From Bacteroidales bacterium (GTDB taxonomy: Bacteria; Bacteroidota; Bacteroidia; Bacteroidales; UBA932): a DNA stretch of 64,000 bases. The DNA lies in the NCBI GenBank assembly GCA_022648685.1, contig JALCMW010000002.1:294846-358845 (forward strand), written 5' to 3'. Positions 44,083 through 52,991 of the stretch are shown piece after piece. Below the pieces are notes generated by a model, which was not told the DNA's origin, searched no databases, and saw only the letters and a list, made by a program, of their open reading frames with translations. The stretch's first letter is position 1; the number at the start of each line of letters is the position of its first letter. The translations under genes were made by a program, and so were the position numbers.

Positions 44083-45009
44083 CTACCATCCCTCCGCTAT
44101 ATTCCGTGCGATTCCGGCTACCAGACGCTTTCTAGCCTCTACACTTGCCCAAGCGGTATGAGGCGTAAAACGTAACTTTTCAGGATGTGAAGTATGCAAA
44201 AGCGGGCTATCATAAGGGAGAGGCTCTACGGTATATACATCGAGAGCCGCTCCTCCTATCGTCCCCTTATCTACAACATCAGCCAAAGCCTCTTCATCCA
44301 CGATTCCGCCTCTGCCCATATTGATAATAATAGCTGTAGCCTTCATCATGGCTAACTCTCTTGCCCCCACAAGTCCTGCCGTCCTGTCATTATAAGGAGC
44401 ATGAACTGATATCACATCTGAATTTTTCATAAGGGACTCCAAAGTAACGCTGGGATAAGACTTGCAATGCCCCGTTCCGGAAGTTGAAAAATAGATCACA
44501 TCCATTCCTAAAGCCTCCGCTACTTTGGCAACCTTGCTACCTATTGACCCCAGACCTATTATGCCCATTGTTTTTCCTGCTAACTCAATAAACGGATGGG
44601 ATGCGTCGGTAAACAAACCGCAGGAAGAATATTTCCCGGATTTTACCGCATTATCGAAATAATCCGAATATCCCGTCAAAGACAGAATGTGCATAAACGT
44701 CTGCTGCACAACTGAATCGGTAGAATAACCGGCTACATTTCTTACGGGAATGCCCCTTGATTCAGCTGCTTTCAAATCTATATTGTTAACACCCGTAGCC
44801 GCCTCGCATATGAGATGAAGCCCTGTAGCAGCAGCAATCAATTCCTTAGTAACTTTAACCTTATTTACAATCAACACATCGCAATCTGAGACCCGTTGCA
44901 ATGCTTCTGCGGGAGTGGAAGTGTCATAACAAACCAATTCTCCCAGTTTTTCTATTTCGGCAAACGAAGAGCCGGCCATAGTCGCAGCATCAAGATATAC
45001 TATTTTCAT
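44083..45009 (-). CDS. D-2-hydroxyacid dehydrogenase (glycerate/hydroxypyruvate type)
   Basis: The enzyme has 308 residues from the ATG at 45009 (MKIVYLDAATMAG); the frame is open 15 codons further, but that start is atypical. The NAD-binding loop GIIGLGSIGSKVA is complete. The substrate arginine and catalytic His are in HAPYNDRTAGLVG and FTPHTAWAS, with the paired acid in AALDVYTVEPLP. The family oxidises or reduces small 2-hydroxy acids. It lies in the fimbrial neighbourhood but is a typical metabolic enzyme, 62 bases after the anchor gene. Confidence 0.88.
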   Translation of the reverse strand: MKIVYLDAATMAGSSFAEIEKLGELVCYDTSTPAEALQRVSDCDVLIVNKVKVTKELIAAATGLHLICEAATGVNNIDLKAAESRGIPVRNVAGYSTDSVVQQTFMHILSLTGYSDYFDNAVKSGKYSSCGLFTDASHPFIELAGKTMGIIGLGSIGSKVAKVAEALGMDVIYFSTSGTGHCKSYPSVTLESLMKNSDVISVHAPYNDRTAGLVGARELAMMKATAIIINMGRGGIVDEEALADVVDKGTIGGAALDVYTVEPLPYDSPLLHTSHPEKLRFTPHTAWASVEARKRLVAGIARNIAEGW

Positions 45010-45071
45010 ATCGGTACGGAAATTAACATTATTACGAATATAATAATTTTTCAATCAAAGTCAGCAGTGCA

Positions 45072-45890
45072 TCATATCACCAATTCGAAAGATACCGTTT
45101 TAGACCATTTATATATTCTGAAATTCAAAGCAGTCTCCGAATAATCCACATGGACTTCGATATCATCCAAATCTTCCGCTGACCAATCATATCCGGTTTC
45201 GGCTATGAATTCTCCCAATGCAAAAGAACGCAAAATTTTGTTTCCGGCAAGTATATTGAGCAGAAGAGAATTATCTTTCTGCCTCGGTATACATGCATTG
45301 CCATTTCCAAAGTTATCCACATCAAGTCTGTAATCAAAAGCCCCGTCCACAAGAGACCCGTCCATGTAATACCCGCATACATTACCGGTCAATGACAGAC
45401 CTAACGATAATCTCTTCGGCATAGGGCTAAGCAACACCGAAACTCGGCAAAAGTTCTTATGCAGTATTATCCTGGTCCGGCTAAAATCACAGTTTGCATT
45501 TACAAGAGATATTCCCATATAAGTCTCGGGACATGACAAACCTTCTTTTATTATGTACCCGTTGTCAAAAGAAAAACCGGGATAATTCGATATAACGGCA
45601 TTTACATAATAATAATTCCTCGGAATAGATAATTCGTATCCGGATGGAGTGTAAGGATAATTTAAATTCATCCTGTCCGAAAAGGAATATGACCCGTCCT
45701 TTTGAAATATATGCATTACGAATAGATTCTTATCAAGTGCTTTCCGAAGCAAAGTATCGTACGGACAACTGAAATCAAGCGACAGATTACAGGGACAAAA
45801 CCGTCTGTCTTCTTTAACGGAACAAGAACAAGTAAAAGCTAATACAACCAGAATAGCTGATGCCAATATATAATGCCTATCAGAAAACAT
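45072..45890 (-). CDS. Mfa2/FimB-like fimbrial anchor lipoprotein
   Basis: The 272-residue lipoprotein has its signal ending in the TCSC region (Cys21 or Cys23), followed by EDRRFCPCNLSLDFS. That Cys-Pro-Cys/LxLxF start is the usual mark of the Mfa2/FimB family, which anchors the base of Bacteroidales fimbriae and limits their length. Beta-strand patterns continue through VYVNAVISNYPG-like segments to the end. The gene overlaps the DUF3575-like gene by 11 bases. The fimbrillin subunits lie downstream, past a dehydrogenase gene and the repeat region. Confidence 0.65.
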   Translation of the reverse strand: MFSDRHYILASAILVVLAFTCSCSVKEDRRFCPCNLSLDFSCPYDTLLRKALDKNLFVMHIFQKDGSYSFSDRMNLNYPYTPSGYELSIPRNYYYVNAVISNYPGFSFDNGYIIKEGLSCPETYMGISLVNANCDFSRTRIILHKNFCRVSVLLSPMPKRLSLGLSLTGNVCGYYMDGSLVDGAFDYRLDVDNFGNGNACIPRQKDNSLLLNILAGNKILRSFALGEFIAETGYDWSAEDLDDIEVHVDYSETALNFRIYKWSKTVSFELVI

Positions 45891-46440
45891 AGGCCAAAGC
45901 TATCAGCACATCGGATGGCAATATAAAAAATCTCTCGCCTTTTCCGACAGTCAACCCGCACACGGGACATTCATACTCCGTATATTTGTCATAGCCGGCC
46001 CATAAACCCAACCCGAATTCAAGATTGAAATGAGGATGAAGCATATAAGTGTATCCGAAACCGACTCCGCTCCCCAACCGCTCTCCTTCATAAGTGGCAT
46101 CGGAAATAATTCCGCCTATATTGTATTCCTGATACCTCAACCTGCCGGCAAGCCACCAACCCGAATATATATGCCATGGCCAATATCTTGTCCCTATGGA
46201 ATAAGATCGTTGTCTGGCCTGGAATCTTTTCCCATCTTTTCCTTTATCATAAGAAAAAGGATTGTACTTCATTCCAACGATTATTCCCCAATGCTGCGCC
46301 AGTGAATACGAAACTTCCCCGTTCATCGTACCAAGACCGGCCCACCCGACGACATCGGTGGATAGTGACATCTTCTGGGAATAGCCGAGTGAGCAACAGC
46401 AAAATAGCAGCAGCGTACAAATATATCTTCCTGTTTTCAT
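45880..46440 (-). CDS. DUF3575-like outer-membrane beta-barrel protein
   Basis: The 186-residue protein has a signal peptide ending at GYSQ (about residues 1-21). Eight or so amphipathic strands follow, for example HWGIIVGMKYNPFSY, SYSIGTRYWPWHIYSGWW and GVGFGYTYMLHPHFNLEFGLGLWAGYDKYTEYECPVCG written in separate strands. It closes with an aromatic terminal strand ALAYVF, the outer-membrane insertion signal. DUF3575 proteins accompany Mfa2-type anchors in many Bacteroidales fimbrial loci. The gene is adjacent to the upstream lipoprotein with no gap. Confidence 0.7.
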   Translation of the reverse strand: MKTGRYICTLLLFCCCSLGYSQKMSLSTDVVGWAGLGTMNGEVSYSLAQHWGIIVGMKYNPFSYDKGKDGKRFQARQRSYSIGTRYWPWHIYSGWWLAGRLRYQEYNIGGIISDATYEGERLGSGVGFGYTYMLHPHFNLEFGLGLWAGYDKYTEYECPVCGLTVGKGERFFILPSDVLIALAYVF

Positions 46441-48018
46441 CTAATCGTTATATCTGTTAAAAGCCTGGTCTATCATATTCTTTTTATCGGGATACAACTC
46501 ATCCAACTTGTCTTTTAAAGTTCCTCGGCTATTAACGGAAGGGACCAGAGCCTTGATAATGTCCGAACATGTCAGGCACCGTTCATTAAGGTATCTCAAA
46601 ATCTGAGGATAAAACCAATATGAAGTACCCAAAGAAGGAATATCCCCACCATATCTTAATGCAAATAGTTTACTTTCCATGAAATACGCCCACATTTCAC
46701 TGACTTCGCAATTTCCCGAACCATCACCGTCACCATTTCCATAATCCATTGTACCATCTGCAATGTATGATGATATGATATATTTCAGGTACGTATTCCA
46801 ATAAGAAGAATTAACCCGGGAAAAATGACTTGCGTTAGCCAATTCATGACATGTAACGGAATATAAGGAAGAATAATCTTCGCATCCTTTGGCACCGATA
46901 GTAATATCAGGCATAAATATTTTCACAAGTTTTTTATATGGTCCGAGAAAACTTGAAATCAGAGTATTATTCAATACTGCACCATGGTGCATCATGATCG
47001 CACTGCTGGCATGCATGTTCTGAAAAATCCATATTCTCAGATTGGATGGAGGAAGGGTTACAGACATACTGTCTTCGCCGCACTTCTCAAAATAGTCATA
47101 TACGATATTGTTTATTGCGCTACGGCAAAATAATTTTCTTTCTGAATCTTTGGTTATTTCAACGCTTTTCCCATCAGGATGCGATTTCCCCAAAGTAGAA
47201 GTGGATGCCGGAATCAGTATCTTGTTAAAGCCGATGGCAAAACCCTTTTTATTTTTAAAAACCAATCGATATCTGACTTTTGAAGAATATGATTTGGGAA
47301 TTTTATAATATCCGTCCCTGTCGGTATAAGCTGATGAAAATTTAACGAAAGCATTGCACATGACACGGACTCCGGATACGCCGAAAGGCTTTCCTCCATA
47401 CAATTTATCATCAACGATCGTAATCCTGCCGGAAGGATGCACTTTCGATCCTTTTGTATTTACGGAAAGCATGTCTTCATTTCCGGTAATACGATAAGCT
47501 TCCCTCTCCACTGCATTCCAATCTATTCCGTCCGAGCGGGTGGCCGCATCATTTTCAGATATGTAACAATGGTCAAGGATTTCGTAACGAATCCCTTCCG
47601 GGAATTTGAAATCTTTATCCACCACGGCATATTGCCACGTTATCTCATCGTCCTGGATTTCCGGATCATGATAGTAATCCCCTTCTTTGATTATCCGGTA
47701 ATCCATAGGGTGGTCCATCAATTCAAGGCCTGAATTGACAAGAGATTCATAGTCTTTCTCATCTTTGGGCAGGAATCTCGCATATATATCTGTGGCACTT
47801 ATATCCGTCCTGGCCGCTTTCACCGGATCAACGGATTTCAAGGCTGCTTCCACATTTTCCACCGTATACGGATCTTCCAGCTTTTCTCCCAATAGAATCA
47901 TATCATGGGCTACATCCGAACTACCGGGGACATCATAGGTATCATCACCGATACCCGATCCGTGGCTGCATGATACAGTCACTAACAACAATAACACAAC
48001 TCGCACAATTCCTTTCAT
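46441..48018 (-). CDS. Large lipoprotein with degenerate HExxH-like motif
   Basis: The protein has 525 residues from the ATG at 48018, which gives a clean lipoprotein signal (lipobox TVSC, Cys17); a TTG nine codons upstream is open. Around residues 200-255 is a carboxypeptidase-regulatory-like beta domain (GRITIVDD, then YTDRDGYYKIP). Around residue 385 is TCHELANASHFSR, which resembles a zinc-metalloprotease HExxH helix but has Asn where the second His should be. The cysteine-containing C-terminal part is helical. It opens a three-gene unit with the DUF3575-like and Mfa2-like genes, so a role in fimbrial biogenesis or its surface environment is plausible. Confidence 0.55.
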   Translation of the reverse strand: MKGIVRVVLLLLVTVSCSHGSGIGDDTYDVPGSSDVAHDMILLGEKLEDPYTVENVEAALKSVDPVKAARTDISATDIYARFLPKDEKDYESLVNSGLELMDHPMDYRIIKEGDYYHDPEIQDDEITWQYAVVDKDFKFPEGIRYEILDHCYISENDAATRSDGIDWNAVEREAYRITGNEDMLSVNTKGSKVHPSGRITIVDDKLYGGKPFGVSGVRVMCNAFVKFSSAYTDRDGYYKIPKSYSSKVRYRLVFKNKKGFAIGFNKILIPASTSTLGKSHPDGKSVEITKDSERKLFCRSAINNIVYDYFEKCGEDSMSVTLPPSNLRIWIFQNMHASSAIMMHHGAVLNNTLISSFLGPYKKLVKIFMPDITIGAKGCEDYSSLYSVTCHELANASHFSRVNSSYWNTYLKYIISSYIADGTMDYGNGDGDGSGNCEVSEMWAYFMESKLFALRYGGDIPSLGTSYWFYPQILRYLNERCLTCSDIIKALVPSVNSRGTLKDKLDELYPDKKNMIDQAFNRYND

Positions 48019-48105
48019 AACAATCGGTTTATTTATTCGTGGCAAAGATATTTACTATACAAGTTGAATTGAAATTTCAACGGATAATCTGCAAAACAGG
48101 CCTTC

Positions 48106-48137
48106 CTTGTATATAAAACGGGAATTTCATACCTTTG
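48106..48137 (+). promoter_or_regulatory. Promoter of the histidine phosphatase gene
   Basis: CTTG (48106-48109), a 20-base spacer and TACCTTTG (48130-48137) fit the Bacteroidota promoter consensus. The start codon is 24 bases downstream. Confidence 0.55.
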
Positions 48138-48160
48138 GATTCATTCATAAAACAATAAAC

Positions 48161-49456
48161 ATGAAAAAAGTCCTAAGGATAGCCGGATTGGTGTTAGCCG
48201 CATTGGCAATCTCTCTGAACCTGTGTGCACAGAATGCAAAAAATCTTCTGAAAGAAAATCCGGAAAGAGCCGCCGGTGTCTATCACAGTTATGAGATACC
48301 AGAAACGACATATTCGCAATCCCCTAAAGGATACGAACCTTTTTATATCTCCCATTACGGAAGACACGGTTCAAGGTACCACACATCTACAGGCTATTTT
48401 TCAGAGGCAATCGATATGTTGGACAAAGCATATGACAAAGGATTGCTTACAAAAGAAGGAAAAGAGTTGCGTGATGATGTACTTATAATAGAAAACGCGC
48501 ATAAAGGGATGAGCGGTTATCTTACCCAAAAAGGAGGAAAAGAACAGCAGGGTCTGGCTCAAAGGATGTATGAAAGATTCCCTGAAGTTTTCAATCAAAA
48601 GAAGAGAAGGGAAATAAATTGTATTTCCAGTACGGTCCCACGCTGTATTTTAAGTATGACCTATTTCACTAATGAACTGAAAGGACTGTCTCCGAAAGAT
48701 GATTTTCATTTTGATACAGGAGATAAATACATGCCGATGATAGCACATTCGGTGGATATCGGCAAAATTCAGAAAGGGAATAATAACTACACTGATTCTT
48801 TAAGGGAAGCCGAGTTCAACCCGGAAAGGTTGGACAAACTGCTTTTCAAAGATACTGAGAAAGCAAATAAACTACTTGACGGAAACACCCAGAAATTTTA
48901 CAAATCTGTGTACATGGCGGGCGCCATTTGCCAGGATCTGGACATGACTCCTCCTGTAGACATTTTCAGATTCTTCAATGCCGACGAGCTGTTTGAACAA
49001 TGGAAATTGTATAACATCAAGATGTATAGCTATAACTGTGATACCAAAGAGTATGACAGCGATAGGAGTCAAAGCGCCGTATTCTTGCTGAAAGACATAA
49101 CAGAACGCGCCGATGCTGCAGTCAAAGGGAACGATACTGCCGCAGACTTGCGTTTCGGACATGATACAGGACTGCTCCCGCTGGTAAATCTCATGAAAAT
49201 CGAAGGCCAGGATTCCGTATACTCGATAAAAAATGTGTCCGAGCATTGGTTCGGATTCGAATCGATCCCAATGGCGTCAAACCTTCAGATCATCTTTTAT
49301 AGGAATAAGGCAAACAGTATACTGGTAAAACTTCTTTACAATGAAAAGGAGACGGGAATACCGGCACTCAAGGCATATGAAGGACGATATTACAAATGGA
49401 CAGACCTGAGAGAGTATTTCAAGAAACTTTATTCAGCAGCAATACCCGGAAAATGA
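48161..49456 (+). CDS. Secreted histidine-acid phosphatase family protein (possibly inositol-phosphate phosphatase)
   Basis: The protein has 431 residues from the ATG at 48161, with a signal peptide ending at LCAQ (about residue 24). The histidine phosphatase signature YGRHGSRYH gives the nucleophile His69 with Arg68. The C-terminal proton donor is in RFGHDTGLLPL, of the HD type. The sequence resembles bacterial MINPP-type phytases, including the Bacteroides thetaiotaomicron enzyme, so phytate or other phosphate esters in the periplasm are likely substrates. Specificity is not proven by sequence. The gene stands alone, with its own promoter and a hairpin after the stop codon. Confidence 0.8.
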   Translation: MKKVLRIAGLVLAALAISLNLCAQNAKNLLKENPERAAGVYHSYEIPETTYSQSPKGYEPFYISHYGRHGSRYHTSTGYFSEAIDMLDKAYDKGLLTKEGKELRDDVLIIENAHKGMSGYLTQKGGKEQQGLAQRMYERFPEVFNQKKRREINCISSTVPRCILSMTYFTNELKGLSPKDDFHFDTGDKYMPMIAHSVDIGKIQKGNNNYTDSLREAEFNPERLDKLLFKDTEKANKLLDGNTQKFYKSVYMAGAICQDLDMTPPVDIFRFFNADELFEQWKLYNIKMYSYNCDTKEYDSDRSQSAVFLLKDITERADAAVKGNDTAADLRFGHDTGLLPLVNLMKIEGQDSVYSIKNVSEHWFGFESIPMASNLQIIFYRNKANSILVKLLYNEKETGIPALKAYEGRYYKWTDLREYFKKLYSAAIPGK

Positions 49457-49481
49457 AATTCTCCGGGTATTATCCGGAGAA
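49441..49481 (+). terminator. Overlapping alternative hairpins at the phosphatase 3' end
   Basis: AATACCCGGA (49441-49450) can pair with TCCGGGTATT (49462-49471). Alternatively TTCTCCGG (49459-49466) can pair with CCGGAGAA (49474-49481). The two are mutually exclusive, and neither has a good U-tract. The first overlaps the last codons of the gene. It probably marks the transcript end between two convergent genes. Confidence 0.4.
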
Positions 49482-49533
49482 CAACATCAACTTTACAACT
49501 TAATTATATCGGCAACTTCTTTTGTCATACATC

Positions 49534-50424
49534 TTAAAAGAAAGTTACGGTCTTCTGTTCTATCGCCGAAATCAGATTATTTGCCAGACGGCTCACACCA
49601 AGCCTGAAATATTTTTTGTCAAGCCATTCTTTTCCGAGGATAGTGGAAACTATGGAATAATATACGACTGCATCAGTAGCTGTGGAGATTCCTCCGGCAG
49701 CCTTGAAACCGACTCTACGACCTGTTTTTTCGTAATATTTGCTTATACATTCGCACATTACGTATGCAGCAACGGGAGTAGCGTTGACATCTACTTTTCC
49801 AGTTGATGTTTTTATGAAATCGGCTCCGGCTTCCATTGCAAGAAAAGAAGCGTTGGCTATATTTTCCGGAGTTACAAGCAAACCTGTTTCCAGGATAACC
49901 TTGAGAACGGCAGACCTTCCCTGAGAAGCTGCAGTTGCATCGATTACTTTTCTGATTTCCGAGATTTCATTTGAAGCGGCGGCGTAATCCCCGCAAAGAA
50001 AAGAATTCAGGGAAAGCACTATATCCACTTCTTCAGCTCCTGCGGAAACCGCCATTTCACATTCTTTAACTTTTACTTCAAGGAAACTTTGGGAAGAAGG
50101 AAAACAACCTGAGACCACAGTAACCCGTACATCCGGATAATTTCTATGTGATTTTATGACCGAAGCGAAATTCGGATAAACACAAATAGAAGCAGGAAGC
50201 GGGTAATCGGGAAAATCGGTCTTGAAAGCATTGACTTTCCCGACAAGTTTTATTATGTTATCACGTGTATCGTTGGAATGCAACGAAGTAAGATCCATAA
50301 AAGAAAAACAATCCTTAAGGACATCGTCCGATATTACACCGTCAAGATTTGAAGCGATAATTCCCAGACTGCTGTCTATCGCTTCTTTGTTAGGAGTATA
50401 ACCGTATTTTGAAAATAAATTCAT
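49534..50424 (-). CDS. deoC: Deoxyribose-phosphate aldolase
   Basis: The 296-residue class I aldolase has the Schiff-base lysine in ADFIKTSTGKVDVNA, the second lysine in RVGFKAAGGI, and the acidic residue in AEEVDIVLSL. It splits 2-deoxyribose-5-phosphate into acetaldehyde and glyceraldehyde-3-phosphate. The sequence is of the longer DeoC form (as in E. coli) with an N-terminal extension. It is the last gene of a minus-strand run and lies 21 bases after the radical SAM gene. Confidence 0.93.
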   Translation of the reverse strand: MNLFSKYGYTPNKEAIDSSLGIIASNLDGVISDDVLKDCFSFMDLTSLHSNDTRDNIIKLVGKVNAFKTDFPDYPLPASICVYPNFASVIKSHRNYPDVRVTVVSGCFPSSQSFLEVKVKECEMAVSAGAEEVDIVLSLNSFLCGDYAAASNEISEIRKVIDATAASQGRSAVLKVILETGLLVTPENIANASFLAMEAGADFIKTSTGKVDVNATPVAAYVMCECISKYYEKTGRRVGFKAAGGISTATDAVVYYSIVSTILGKEWLDKKYFRLGVSRLANNLISAIEQKTVTFF

Positions 50425-50445
50425 AATAAATTAATAATTATATTA

Positions 50446-51201
50446 TTATCCGTTGATTTGAACATCAAGGCCGTCATCAACAAGCGGCTTGACCATAAGA
50501 CGCATCTGGTCCTCGGTAAATTTTTCAAGACCTTTTTCAGGCGTTTCACGATCAATCGTATAAACCATTATCTTCCTCGGATGCAGTTTTCTGACTATAT
50601 CCATCCACGCTTGCAGGGAAACGGGATCGGAAGAATCGAAATCATCACTTTTGAGAAACATAGTTTGCAAGATGAAGTTTCCTTCGAAACGCATAAGATC
50701 GTTCACAATCTTCTGCACATGGAATTCTCCTTGCGGTCTGTTTATTCTTGCTACGGCCTCATCAAAGGGCGCATCCAGTTTCAATATGGGATTGTCAACC
50801 TTTTTCAATGCATTGAACACATCATCCTTATAAATTCTGGTCGCATTTGAAAGCACGGACACGGAAGCTTCGGGATAATAACGATTCCGCAGGGATATGG
50901 TAATATCTATTATTTTTGCAAAATCAGGATTGAGAGTCGGTTCGCCATCACCTGAGAATGTGATCGAATCTATCAAGACATTATCTTTCAGACACTGTTT
51001 CAGCTTCGCTTCCAAAGCAGACTGCAGATCTTCCGCCTTTGGTATTGTTTTGTCCCCGGTACCATCTTTATTCCATCCGCATTCACAATAAATACAATCG
51101 AAATTGCATAATTTTCCCTTTTGCGGAAGGAGATTTATTCCAAGGGAAGCACCCAACCGTCTGCTATGGATAGGACCGAATACTATATCTTCACGTAACA
51201 T
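50446..51201 (-). CDS. Radical SAM protein
   Basis: The 251-residue protein has the [4Fe-4S]-binding motif CNFDCIYC (Cys32, Cys36, Cys39), followed by ECGW. A SAM-binding GDGEPTL segment lies near residues 84-90. The remainder is a partial TIM barrel with no auxiliary cluster motif. The family is common in Bacteroidota but its substrate is unknown. Its start codon shares a base with the stop codon of the amidohydrolase gene (TAATG), showing coupling. Confidence 0.85.
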   Translation of the reverse strand: MLREDIVFGPIHSRRLGASLGINLLPQKGKLCNFDCIYCECGWNKDGTGDKTIPKAEDLQSALEAKLKQCLKDNVLIDSITFSGDGEPTLNPDFAKIIDITISLRNRYYPEASVSVLSNATRIYKDDVFNALKKVDNPILKLDAPFDEAVARINRPQGEFHVQKIVNDLMRFEGNFILQTMFLKSDDFDSSDPVSLQAWMDIVRKLHPRKIMVYTIDRETPEKGLEKFTEDQMRLMVKPLVDDGLDVQING

Positions 51202-52388
51202 TATATTATTCTTTGCGATGAACTGGCCGTGGTGAGACGGCCTTGCGGACTCAAATGATTAACAAATACCAGACCAGGTTTCTTGCCTGCCGATATGGAT
51301 CCTAGCGTATCCTCCCTGGAGAGAAAAAGCGCACCGTTTGAACATGCCCATGTCAAAAGTTCCTCCATGCCGACTTCAGGAAAATTCTCCTGAAGGCAAA
51401 ACAGTTCGTTTACCATATTCAAATCATCATTGCTTGAAAGGGAATCGGTACCCACGGTAATTTTCAATCCGTTTTTCCGCATAAGGGAAACAGGAGGAAG
51501 CGAATTATGAATAAAGATATTCGAAAGCGGACATAACGATATGAAAAGATTGGGCATCATGGTTTTCACGCGGTCTATGCCTTCCTGATTCATGCATACT
51601 TCATGGACCAAAAGTATATGTTCGTAAAACGGTGAAGGATGGATCTTTTCAATCCTGTCTGCAAAATACGACAAAGATGACTTTCCTGTCACAGGAGGAG
51701 TGCTCATCCCGGCATTTTTTCTATTGGCGAACAAAGGCCCCGAACCTGACATTATCATTTGTTCTTCCTCAGCCGATTCCTCGCTATGATAAGAAAGGAA
51801 GGAAGATTTCAAAGCGGCGGCGCTGGCGGCGGTCAACAATTCAGGGCTCATTGTATAACAGGCATGAGGAGTAGGAGCAGCATCCAGTCCCAATGCCATA
51901 GCTTCATCAGTCAAAGCGGCAACATCAGTCATAATCTTATCGCAATCATCCGGCTCGGTACCGAATACTTCCAGAAAAGTTCTGGTGTACATTTCGGAAG
52001 AAGCCTTGATTTCAAAAGAATCGTCACAATTACTGATATCACCCATAGCTGAAACACCCTGTTTCCATAAATCATCCATACGGAACTTAATATCATTCAG
52101 GCGCTTCTCTTTTGGGGAAATGTCTCTCAAAGAATTGATCTGGTCAATAAATCCGGTCATGCCGCTACCGCGACGGAACAAACCCTTCATATATGAAAGC
52201 TCGATATGGCAATGAGTATTGACAAATCCGGGAACGACTGCGCCATCATAATATTCAGGTTCGGAAGAAATATCACCGCTTTCTCCGAATCTTATGATAG
52301 TACCGTCTTCTTCGTACTCCACAAAACCATTCCTGACAGGCTTATGACCGTCAAGAGGATAAATATATGAAGCAGCTAATCTTTGCAT
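51201..52388 (-). CDS. Amidohydrolase-family deaminase (SsnA/chlorohydrolase-like)
   Basis: The 395-residue metal-dependent hydrolase has the first metal motif NTHCHIELSYMKG and a second His in HACYTMSPELL. LSYHSEESAEEEQM holds the third metal-site His and catalytic Glu, and TVGTDSLSSNDDLNM the metal Asp. This fits the deaminase branch that acts on purine or nucleoside derivatives such as guanine, methylthioadenosine or S-adenosylhomocysteine. The actual substrate is not clear. It is translationally coupled to a radical SAM gene, so a shared pathway such as futalosine-type or nucleoside salvage is possible but unproven. Confidence 0.8.
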   Translation of the reverse strand: MQRLAASYIYPLDGHKPVRNGFVEYEEDGTIIRFGESGDISSEPEYYDGAVVPGFVNTHCHIELSYMKGLFRRGSGMTGFIDQINSLRDISPKEKRLNDIKFRMDDLWKQGVSAMGDISNCDDSFEIKASSEMYTRTFLEVFGTEPDDCDKIMTDVAALTDEAMALGLDAAPTPHACYTMSPELLTAASAAALKSSFLSYHSEESAEEEQMIMSGSGPLFANRKNAGMSTPPVTGKSSLSYFADRIEKIHPSPFYEHILLVHEVCMNQEGIDRVKTMMPNLFISLCPLSNIFIHNSLPPVSLMRKNGLKITVGTDSLSSNDDLNMVNELFCLQENFPEVGMEELLTWACSNGALFLSREDTLGSISAGKKPGLVFVNHLSPQGRLTTASSSQRII

Positions 52389-52415
52389 ATCAAATACGCC
52401 TCCTCGTTTTTCACT

Positions 52416-52991
52416 TTATTCCATTTTTCCTACAAGTGCAGGCTGCGAAACATCCCCGTTTTTGTTCCTGACTATTATGACCGGACCCGAATACAAAGTA
52501 TCGAACTCCACTTTCTCAATATTGTATCTTCCTATGGTATCACGTAATACTTTTACCCGTTTAAACGGCCGTCCGGACCCTGATCTGTACAAAGGGATTC
52601 CGCCGGAAAAGACTTTATTGCGAATTGATCTTGCAGCATTGATTTTATCCTGCTCCGCCCTTATGTCTTTAACTTCATCCCGGATTATCTCCGCCGTCTT
52701 CTTAAGCAGTTGCGAATATTTATCCGGATCTTCCAGGTAGTATTCCACACTTTTCCGATAATCTTTCAAATCATAACCGTATTTTTCAAATATCGGTTCG
52801 TAATATGACATGGTATCGGCCTTCTTCTTCACTCCCGGATTTACTATTGCCCACTGATCGGCAATATACATTTCCGCATATATCTTCGATAATTTTCTTT
52901 TGGGAATTACTCTGGCTTCCCTTTCACACGAAACAAATAATGCCGTGCAGAAAATTATAAGAAAAACATATGGAAAATTCTTTTTCATCAT
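52416..52991 (-). CDS. DUF4296-family lipoprotein
   Basis: The 191-residue protein has a lipobox LFVSC (Cys22) after a short hydrophobic stretch. The body is helical with the DUF4296 pattern LSKIYAEMYIADQWAI and SYYEPIFEKYGYDLKDYRKSVEYYL. The function is unknown; members are found across Bacteroidota. It follows pheT with a one-base TAATG overlap, implying coupled translation. Confidence 0.8.
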   Translation of the reverse strand: MMKKNFPYVFLIIFCTALFVSCEREARVIPKRKLSKIYAEMYIADQWAIVNPGVKKKADTMSYYEPIFEKYGYDLKDYRKSVEYYLEDPDKYSQLLKKTAEIIRDEVKDIRAEQDKINAARSIRNKVFSGGIPLYRSGSGRPFKRVKVLRDTIGRYNIEKVEFDTLYSGPVIIVRNKNGDVSQPALVGKME

